A stretch of 6,528 nt of DNA from Myxococcales bacterium (GTDB lineage: Bacteria > Myxococcota > Myxococcia > Myxococcales > Anaeromyxobacteraceae), in assembly GCA_021779335.1 (NCBI GenBank), contig JAJYAW010000166.1, positions 1 through 6,528 of the forward strand, read 5' to 3'. The translations under genes were made by a program, and so were the position numbers. The notes beneath the pieces are model-generated. The model had not been told where the DNA came from. It was given only the letters and a program-made list of their open reading frames with translations, and ran no database searches. Position 1 is the first letter of the stretch. Every line of letters starts with the position of its first letter. Positions 1 through 4,717 of this stretch are shown here, one piece after another.

Positions 1-1
1 C

Positions 2-1264
2 GCCGCCGCCGGCGGGCCCGCCGCGGACCCGGACGCCGCCGCGCCGCCGTCCGCCGGGCCGGAGCTCCAGGCGCCGCGCAGCTGCTACGTCTGCAAGCGC
101 GAGTACCGGCGGCTCCACCACTTCTACGACCAGCTCTGCATCCCCTGCGGCGACGACAACGAGCGGCGGCGGACCCGCCTCGTCGACCTGCGCGGCCGGG
201 TGGCCCTGATCACCGGGGCGCGGGTCAAGATCGGCTACCAGGCGGCGCTCCTGCTCCTGCGCGCCGGCTGCACGGTGGTGGCCTGCACCCGCTTCCCGCG
301 CGACGCCGCCGCCCGCTACGCCCGCGAGCCCGACTTCCACGCCTGGCGCGACCGGCTGGTGGTCCACGGCATCGACCTGCGCCACACGCCGAGCGTGGAG
401 CACCTCTGCCACTGGCTCGATCGGACGCTCCCCCGGCTCGACTTCCAGATCCACAACGCCTGCCAGACGGTGCGCCGTCCGCCCGGCTTCTACGCCCACC
501 TCATCGACGACGAGCACCGGCCCGCCGCCGAGCTCCCGCCCGACCTCCGGCACGTGCTGCGCAGCGACGAGGCGCTCAAGGCCGAGCACGACGGGCGCCA
601 CGGCGCGGCCGGCCTGACCCGGTCGGCCCTCCTCTCCCAGGCGACCAGCGACGCCGACCTGCTGCTGGCCGGCGCCGGGCCGTCGGCGCTCGAGATCTTC
701 CCCAAGGGGGTGCTCGACCAGGACCTGCAGCAGGTGGATCTGCGGGTCACCAACTCCTGGCGCCTCCCCCTCCACGAGGTCCCCACGCTGGAGCTGCTCG
801 AGGTACTCCTGGTCAACGCCACGGCCCCCTTCGTCATGACGGCGCGCCTCAGGCCGCTCATGGTCCGCTCCGCCACGCCGCCGCCCGGGACCGCCACCAG
901 CGGCGACGCCGCCCGCCACGTGGTCCTGGTCAGCGCCATGGAGGGGCAGTTCTACCGGTCGCTCAAGACCGACCGCCACCCTCACACCAACATGGCCAAG
1001 GCGGCGCTCAACATGCTGGTCCGGACCAGCGCCCCCGACCTGCGCAAGGACGGCATCCACCTGAACGCCGTCGACACCGGCTGGGTCACCGACGAGGACC
1101 CGGCCCACATCGCCGCGCGCAAGGCCGAGGAGCACGCCTTCAGCCCGCCGCTCGACATCGTCGACGGCGCCGCCCGCATCGTGGCCCCCATCGTCGACGG
1201 CTTCCTGACCGGGCAGCACCAGGCCGGCCACTTCTACAAGGACTACCGGCCGGCGCCCTGGTAG
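2..1264 (+). CDS. Zinc-finger-linked short-chain dehydrogenase/reductase (SDR), 5' end outside the window
   Basis: The frame is open from base 2, so the gene begins outside the window; 420 residues plus the stop are visible. A GTG at 200 is a poor start because it falls inside the first Rossmann strand (RGRVALITG). The visible order is an Ala/Pro-rich stretch; a C-x2-C-x14-C-x2-C motif (Cys codons at 83, 92, 137, 146) with a His pair between the halves, probably a structural zinc site; then an SDR domain. The cofactor loop reads TGARVKIG (codons 212-235), followed by a second strand ending CTRFP, whose Arg would fit NADP(H). HNAC stands for the usual NNAG. About 80 extra residues follow before VNATAPFVM. 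The Ser is at codon 932 and the Lys at 998 (HTNMAKAALN), but the usual Tyr is Thr (986). It ends with NAVDTGWV in place of the PG motif. Most likely a cytosolic oxidoreductase of unknown substrate. The SDR fold is secure, activity is not. It ends 21 bases before greB, so co-transcription is likely. Confidence 0.9.
   Translation, partial: AAAGGPAADPDAAAPPSAGPELQAPRSCYVCKREYRRLHHFYDQLCIPCGDDNERRRTRLVDLRGRVALITGARVKIGYQAALLLLRAGCTVVACTRFPRDAAARYAREPDFHAWRDRLVVHGIDLRHTPSVEHLCHWLDRTLPRLDFQIHNACQTVRRPPGFYAHLIDDEHRPAAELPPDLRHVLRSDEALKAEHDGRHGAAGLTRSALLSQATSDADLLLAGAGPSALEIFPKGVLDQDLQQVDLRVTNSWRLPLHEVPTLELLEVLLVNATAPFVMTARLRPLMVRSATPPPGTATSGDAARHVVLVSAMEGQFYRSLKTDRHPHTNMAKAALNMLVRTSAPDLRKDGIHLNAVDTGWVTDEDPAHIAARKAEEHAFSPPLDIVDGAARIVAPIVDGFLTGQHQAGHFYKDYRPAPW
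83..148 (+). other. Four-cysteine zinc-finger-like motif in the N-terminal part of the SDR
   Basis: Cys codons lie at 83, 92, 137 and 146, giving two CxxC knuckles 14 residues apart (CYVC ... CIPC), with aromatic and His residues between (LHHFYDQL). This is the spacing of a small zinc ribbon or treble clef. It is directly followed by an Arg-rich link (NERRRTRL) into the Rossmann fold. Metal binding is inferred from the pattern; classical SDRs have no such module. Confidence 0.7.
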
Positions 1265-1285
1265 CCGGCCCCGCCCCGCCGCCCC

Positions 1286-1774
1286 ATGGCCCGCCGCCGC
1301 TACATCACGCCCCAGGGCTTCGCCGCCCTCTCCGGCGAGCACCAGGAGATCTGGACGGTGCTGCGCCCGCGCATCGTGGCCGAGGTGCAGGCCGCCGCGG
1401 CCATGGGAGACCGGAGCGAGAACGCCGAGTACATCTACGGCAAGCGCAAGCTGCGCGAGCTGGACCGGCGGCTGCGCTTCCTCTCGGAGAAGATGGACTC
1501 GCTCACCGTGCTGGAGCCGGCGCCCCACCCCTCCGGCCGGGCCTACTTCGGCGCCTGGGTCACCGTGGAGCAGGAGGACGGCCAGGAGCGCACCTGGCGG
1601 CTGGTGGGTCCCGACGAGTTCGACGTGGCGCGCCGCCTGCTCTCCATCGACTCGCCGCTGGGGCGGGCCCTCCTCGGCAAGGGGGCGGGCGACGTGGTGG
1701 TGGTGCCCCGCCCGGCCGGGCCCGTCGAGGTGACGCTGCTGGCGGTGTCCTGGACGGCCCCGGAGGGCGGGTGA
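1286..1774 (+). CDS. greB: Transcription elongation factor GreB
   Basis: 162 residues, close to the 158 of E. coli GreB. GreB enters the RNA polymerase secondary channel and stimulates cleavage of backtracked transcripts, freeing stalled complexes. The N-terminal coiled-coil half (residues 1-75) carries the signature GDRSENAEYIYGKRKLRELD; Asp42 and Glu45 are the acidic tip residues that help place the catalytic Mg2+. The C-terminal half (about 80-158) is the FKBP-like domain, with FGAWV, then VGPDEFD and SIDSPLGRALLGK. GreB fits better than GreA because of the GDRSENA-Y-Y and SIDSP motifs and the 'R-LREIDRR'-like run. The ATG at 1286 matches the family's N terminus; the 21 bases before it are all G or C, with no Shine-Dalgarno sequence. 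The stop overlaps the next gene's GTG by 4 bases. Confidence 0.96.
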   Translation: MARRRYITPQGFAALSGEHQEIWTVLRPRIVAEVQAAAAMGDRSENAEYIYGKRKLRELDRRLRFLSEKMDSLTVLEPAPHPSGRAYFGAWVTVEQEDGQERTWRLVGPDEFDVARRLLSIDSPLGRALLGKGAGDVVVVPRPAGPVEVTLLAVSWTAPEGG

Positions 1775-2289
1775 GCGGGCCGGTGCAGGAGCGGCCGGCG
1801 CAGCGCGCCGCGCTGGAGCGCTTCGTGCGCGCCCGCCCGGCGGCGCTGGCGCTCGACGCCGAGGCCGGCCTCCTCCTCGACGTGGCGGCCGGCAAGGTGC
1901 TGCCGCTCGACTGGACGCGGGTGGCCTCCATCTCGGAGGAGCGGGACGCCGCCACCGGCCGCCCCTACCTGCTGGTGGCGCTGGGTGACGGGGCCTCCCT
2001 GGCGCTGGCCGATCAGGGCATCGCCTTCGCCCCGGCCACGGCCTCGAGCGGGCCGCTGCCGGGCTTGCCGCCGGCGGTCTGCCTGCGCGACCTGGCGGCG
2101 GCCGAGGCCCGGCTCCAGCACTTCCTGGTGGGCCACCCGGGCGAGCCGCCGGAGCGGGGCCACGTGGACGCCTTCCTCTTCTGCCTGGCGGTGGTCGACG
2201 GCGCGCGCCGCGTCGGGTTCGACGTGGGCGCGGAGGAGCGCCGCCTGGAGGGGATCCTGCGCGAGCTCGAGGCGCGCCGGCGGGGGTGA
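1771..2289 (+). CDS. Uncharacterised 172-residue protein coupled to greB
   Basis: I do not recognise this family. The GTG at 1771 overlaps the greB stop (GTGA), and GGAGGG at 1762-1767 lies 3 bases upstream, so translational coupling is likely and supports the start. There is no signal peptide or membrane segment, so it is probably cytosolic. Residues about 25-90 alternate short hydrophobic strands with turns (LLLDVAAGKVLPLDW, then YLLVALGDGASLAL), suggesting a small beta-rich fold. Residues about 105-170 are mainly helical, with a hydrophobic DAFLFCLAVVDGA stretch and a charged C-terminal helix (EERRLEGILRELEARRRG). Codon use matches its neighbours. Its position suggests co-expression with GreB but does not establish a role in transcription. 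Confidence 0.8.
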   Translation: MSGPVQERPAQRAALERFVRARPAALALDAEAGLLLDVAAGKVLPLDWTRVASISEERDAATGRPYLLVALGDGASLALADQGIAFAPATASSGPLPGLPPAVCLRDLAAAEARLQHFLVGHPGEPPERGHVDAFLFCLAVVDGARRVGFDVGAEERRLEGILRELEARRRG

Positions 2290-2302
2290 GGGGCGAGGCC
2301 CC

Positions 2303-2323
2303 GGCCCGGCCTGGCGCCGGGCC
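2303..2323. terminator. GC-rich hairpin between convergent genes, possible bidirectional terminator
   Basis: GGCCCGGC (2303-2310) pairs perfectly with GCCGGGCC (2316-2323) around a 5-base loop. It sits in the 50-base gap between two converging stop codons (2287-2289 on plus, 2340-2342 on minus). There is no T tract on either side, so it is not a classical intrinsic terminator. In DNA this rich in G+C, hairpins also arise by chance. Position is the main support. Confidence 0.4.
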
Positions 2324-2339
2324 TCCCGGGGAGCCCGCG

Positions 2340-3050
2340 CTACGCCTCGCCCTCGTCGTCCGGCTCCGCCGGCTCGGGGGCGGCGCCCACGCCCTCCTCG
2401 CCCTCCACCATGACGCCGCCGGCGCCGGCCTGCGCCCCGCTGGCCACCGCGTGGATGCGGGCCCAGAGCGCGTCGCCGCCGGTCCCCTCCTCGGCCGAGA
2501 AGGGCACCGCGGTGCCCGGCGGGAGCCGCATGGTCCGCTCGACCAGCTTGAGGGCCTGGCCCCGCTTGGTGCGGGCCAGCTTGTCCATCTTGGTGGCCGC
2601 CACCACGACCAGGCGCCCCGCCTCCGCCAGGAAGCGGAGGGCGTCCAGGTCCGACTCCATGGGCTCGTGCCGGCCGTCGACGATGAGCACCACGGCGCGG
2701 AGCGGGCTGCGCTGGCGCAGGTAGTCGTCGATCATGGCGGTCCACCTGGCCCGCTCGTCCTTGGAGACCTTGGCGTACCCGTAGCCGGGCAGGTCGCAGA
2801 AGCGGACCACCTTGGGCCGGGCCGCGGGGTTGGGCCGGTAGCGGATCTCGAAGAACTGGAGGGCGCGGGTGCGGCCCGGCGTGGCGGAGACGCGCGCCAG
2901 CTTCCGCTTGCGCGAGAGCGCGTTGAGCATGGACGACTTGCCCACGTTGCTGCGCCCCACGAAGGCGATCTCGGGGAACTCGCCGCGCGGCCACTCGTCG
3001 GGCTTGGTGGCGGTCCTCAGGAACTCGGTGGAGACGACCTGGAGCGCCAT
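2340..3050 (-). CDS. engB: Ribosome biogenesis GTPase EngB (YsxC/YihA family)
   Basis: 236 residues. EngB is a cytosolic TrmE-Era-type GTPase needed for late assembly of the large ribosomal subunit in bacteria. All G motifs are visible: G1 GRSNVGKS (32-39), switch region SATPGRTR (55-62), G3 DLPGYGYAKV (86-95, characteristic of EngB), G4 TKMD (153-156) and G5 SAEEGTG (185-191). The ATG at 3050 is preceded by AAGGGG (3057-3062) and gives the family N terminus; the frame stays open further upstream but that part is spurious. The fold ends near residue 204. A further 32 residues form an acidic, Gly/Ala/Pro-rich tail (GEEG, PDDEGEA), longer than the roughly 195-210 residues usual for the family. 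It is the second gene after the cytochrome, whose TAA overlaps its ribosome binding site. Confidence 0.95.
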   Translation of the reverse strand: MALQVVSTEFLRTATKPDEWPRGEFPEIAFVGRSNVGKSSMLNALSRKRKLARVSATPGRTRALQFFEIRYRPNPAARPKVVRFCDLPGYGYAKVSKDERARWTAMIDDYLRQRSPLRAVVLIVDGRHEPMESDLDALRFLAEAGRLVVVAATKMDKLARTKRGQALKLVERTMRLPPGTAVPFSAEEGTGGDALWARIHAVASGAQAGAGGVMVEGEEGVGAAPEPAEPDDEGEA

Positions 3051-3056
3051 GCTGGA

Positions 3057-3062
3057 CCCCTT
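3057..3062 (-). promoter_or_regulatory. Ribosome binding site of engB, overlapping the upstream stop codon
   Basis: On the minus strand AAGGGG lies 6 bases before the engB ATG. Its first bases are part of the TAA stop of the cytochrome gene (3061-3063), so ribosomes ending the cytochrome would arrive on this site. This fits translational coupling and decides the engB start at 3050. Confidence 0.65.
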
Positions 3063-3525
3063 ACCTGGCCGCCGGGCCGGCGGACGCGCCGGCGGCGGCC
3101 CCCGGCTCGCCGTGCCGGATGAGCTTGACCTTCCGGGCGTAGTCGAACTTCTGCAGGCTGGGGGTGGACTCGCCGTGGCAGGCCAGGCAGCCCTTCTCCC
3201 CCGGCACCACCAGGCCGAGCGCCCTGGCCAGCTCGCGGTCGCGCATGACGTAGCTGGCGGCGTAGAGGCGCCCCGGGCCGTGGCAGGCCTCGCAGCCCAC
3301 GCCGGCCTGGCCGGCCTCGGCGTCCGGCGAGTGGCAGCCGAGGCAGCGGCGATCGGCGCGCCTCGTCGGCGGCAGGCCGTCCAGGGCCCGACCGTGCGGC
3401 CCCTCGCGCCAGCTCGCGTAGGCGGCCGGGTGGCAGGCGCGGCAGGTCTCGGGGCCGACGAGGTCGCCGGCCAGGGCCAGGGCGGGGAGGAGGACAGCGG
3501 CGGCGATGGCGAGGAGGTGGCGCAC
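3061..3525 (-). CDS. Small exported tetrahaem cytochrome c (cytochrome c554-like)
   Basis: 154 residues. A signal peptide is clear (MRHLLAIAAAVLLPALALAG), so the protein is exported and haem would be attached in the periplasm. Four CxxCH haem sites follow: CRACH (28-32), CLGCH (61-65), CEACH (78-82, in GVGCEACHGPG) and CLACH (113-117). The closely spaced second and third sites, the HGPG motif and the ending KFDYARKVKLIRHG recall the cytochrome c554 family of periplasmic electron carriers. Outside the haem motifs the mature protein has only His44, His138 and Met94 as obvious axial ligands, fewer than four hexacoordinate haems need. The tail (139-154) is Ala/Gly-rich. The start is a GTG at 3523-3525, with no good Shine-Dalgarno sequence nearby. 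It precedes engB by 10 bases and diverges from the 3549 gene. Partner and substrate are unknown. Confidence 0.9.
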   Translation of the reverse strand: MRHLLAIAAAVLLPALALAGDLVGPETCRACHPAAYASWREGPHGRALDGLPPTRRADRRCLGCHSPDAEAGQAGVGCEACHGPGRLYAASYVMRDRELARALGLVVPGEKGCLACHGESTPSLQKFDYARKVKLIRHGEPGAAAGASAGPAAR

Positions 3526-3534
3526 GGAGCGCGG

Positions 3535-3542
3535 AGTATACT
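3535..3542. promoter_or_regulatory. Palindromic AGTATACT, candidate shared -10 element of a bidirectional promoter
   Basis: The 23-base gap between divergent starts (minus GTG at 3525, plus ATG at 3549) contains AGTATACT, which is its own reverse complement. It therefore gives TATACT, one mismatch from the consensus -10 TATAAT, on both strands (plus 3537-3542; minus 3540-3535). It stands out as AT-rich in strongly GC-rich surroundings. I see no TTGACA-like -35 at 16-18 bases on either side. A start about 7 bases downstream would fall at the plus-strand ATG itself and within a few bases of the minus-strand GTG, so transcripts would be leaderless or nearly so. The sequence is seen; promoter function is inferred. 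Confidence 0.5.
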
Positions 3543-3548
3543 GCCTCC

Positions 3549-4070
3549 ATGCCCTCGACGCGCCCTCCCCTGCCGGCCGCCGCCCTGCTGGTCTCGCTGA
3601 GCCTGCTCCTCCCCTCCCCGGCCGACGCCAGGGCGTGGCAGGGCGTCGAGCCGGGCAGGTCCACCAGCGTCGAGGTGGTGGCCAGGTTCGGGGAGCCGAC
3701 CACCCGCAAGCAGCGCGGCGCCGTGAGCGTGGTGGCCTACAAGGGCGACCAGGCGCTGCAGGGGACCAAGGAGGTCCAGTTCCACTGCCGCGCCGACGGG
3801 GTGGTCGAGGAGATCACCGTCTTCCTGGCCACCTCGCTCGACGCCGAGTCGGTGGAGGGGACCTTCGGCAAGCCGCAGACCAAGACCTTCGTGGAGTCCA
3901 CCTTCCAGAAGGTCTGGCTCTACCCGCAGAAGGGCGTGACGGTCTACTTCGACAAGGACTCGAACGTGGACGCCATCTCCTACACCCCGCCGGCGCCGCA
4001 CAAGGCCGTCGCGGGTGGCGCGGCGCCGGCCGCCGAGAAGCCCGAGGCCAAGGCCGAGCGGGCCCCCTAG
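3549..4070 (+). CDS. Exported protein with two BamE/SmpA-like repeats
   Basis: 173 residues with a signal peptide ending near ADARA (25-29); there is no lipobox Cys, so it is predicted to be a soluble periplasmic protein. The mature part holds two similar units: residues about 40-92, with VVARFGEPTTRK then VQFHCRADGVVEEITVF, and about 98-146, with VEGTFGKPQTK then VTVYFDKDSNVDAISY. The pattern of helix, FGxPxTK turn and two or three strands ending in V-x-x-I resembles the BamE/SmpA-OmlA fold, whose members assist outer-membrane assembly or bind peptidoglycan and other proteins. That assignment is by pattern and the function is unknown. The tail after 147 is Ala/Pro/Lys/Glu-rich and probably flexible. 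No Shine-Dalgarno sequence precedes the ATG, in line with a leaderless message. It is the first gene of the unit with coaE, which starts 3 bases after its stop. Confidence 0.85.
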   Translation: MPSTRPPLPAAALLVSLSLLLPSPADARAWQGVEPGRSTSVEVVARFGEPTTRKQRGAVSVVAYKGDQALQGTKEVQFHCRADGVVEEITVFLATSLDAESVEGTFGKPQTKTFVESTFQKVWLYPQKGVTVYFDKDSNVDAISYTPPAPHKAVAGGAAPAAEKPEAKAERAP

Positions 4071-4073
4071 GGC

Positions 4074-4709
4074 GTGCGGCTCGTCGGCCTCACCGGCGGG
4101 ATCGCCACCGGCAAGTCCACCTTCGCCGCGGCGCTGCGCGCCCTGGGCGTGCCGGTGGTGGACGCCGACCAGCTGGCCCGGGCGGTGGTGACCCCCGGCG
4201 CGCCGGCCCTGGCCGAGATCGCCGCCCGGTTCGGACCGGAGGTGCTGGCGGCCGACGGCACCCTCGACCGCAGGGCGCTCGGCGCGCTGGTCTTCGCAGA
4301 CCCGGCCGCGCGGCGCCGGCTCGAGGCCATCACCCACCCCGCCATCCGGCGCGCCATGGAGGCCGAGACGGCCCGGCTGGCCGCCGCGGGCCACGACCTC
4401 GTCTTCTACGACACCCCGCTCCTCTACGAGGTGGGGCTGGAGCCGGCCATGGCGCTCGTGGTGGTGGTCCTGGCCCCGCCGGAGGCCCAGCTGGCCCGCC
4501 TCCGGGCCCGCGACGGCCTGACCGCGGCCGAGGCCCGGGCGCGGCTGGCGGCGCAGCTCCCGGCGGCGGAGAAGGCCGCCCGGGCCGACGTCGTGGTGGA
4601 CAACGCCGACGCCTCGGCGCCGCTCGACGACAAGGCGGCCCGGCTGGTGGCCGATCTCAGGGCCGGCTTGGGGCGGAGGCTTCCCAGCCAGCCGCCCAGG
4701 CGCTATTGA
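4074..4709 (+). CDS. coaE: Dephospho-CoA kinase
   Basis: 211 residues, a normal length for CoaE. The enzyme phosphorylates the 3'-hydroxyl of the ribose in dephospho-CoA using ATP, the last step of coenzyme A synthesis, in the cytosol. Seen in the sequence: N-terminal MRLVGLTGGIATGKST with Walker A at 8-15; VVDADQLAR (28-36), whose Asp is the expected catalytic residue; the family signature THPAI (87-91); and DTPLLYE (113-119), the CoaE form of the D-x-PLLFE motif. The lid region is Arg/Ala-rich (LARLRARDGLTAAEARARL). The GTG at 4074 gives the family N terminus and lies 3 bases after the preceding stop; no strong Shine-Dalgarno sequence is visible, so coupling to the upstream gene is likely. 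The C-terminal dozen residues (GRRLPSQPPRRY) are an unremarkable basic tail. Confidence 0.95.
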   Translation: MRLVGLTGGIATGKSTFAAALRALGVPVVDADQLARAVVTPGAPALAEIAARFGPEVLAADGTLDRRALGALVFADPAARRRLEAITHPAIRRAMEAETARLAAAGHDLVFYDTPLLYEVGLEPAMALVVVVLAPPEAQLARLRARDGLTAAEARARLAAQLPAAEKAARADVVVDNADASAPLDDKAARLVADLRAGLGRRLPSQPPRRY

Positions 4710-4717
4710 CGGGGGCG

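Noticed and set aside
1..60. GCC-type trinucleotide run at the left edge as a repeat element
   Set aside because: It translates in frame as an Ala/Pro-rich linker of the SDR gene; such runs are ordinary in high-GC coding DNA.
200..202. GTG at 200 as the start of the SDR
   Set aside because: It would cut into the first Rossmann strand and drop the cysteine motif, while the frame is open with conserved-looking sequence to the window edge.
1543..2994. Minus-strand open frame of 483 residues spanning greB, the unknown gene and engB
   Set aside because: It is Arg/Gly/Ala/Pro-rich with no recognisable motif, and it overlaps greB and the unknown gene antisense and engB in another frame. Long empty frames are expected at this G+C content.
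2286..3122. Plus-strand frame of 278 residues antisense to engB
   Set aside because: Gly/Ala/Arg/Leu-rich translation with no domain; engB on the other strand shows all GTPase motifs.
3514..3519. -35 element for the plus-strand promoter candidate
   Set aside because: The bases at the right distance (GAGGTG) do not resemble TTGACA, so only the -10 is reported.
3051..4394. Upstream extension of the engB frame
   Set aside because: It runs antisense to coaE and the BamE-like gene and out of frame with the cytochrome; the EngB family N terminus and a ribosome binding site mark the start at 3050.
3506..4717. Upstream extension of the reductase frame
   Set aside because: The frame is open, but the part before 4718 is low-complexity and overlaps the BamE-like gene and coaE, both of which have clear motifs. 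The Rossmann motif begins right after the ATG at 4718.
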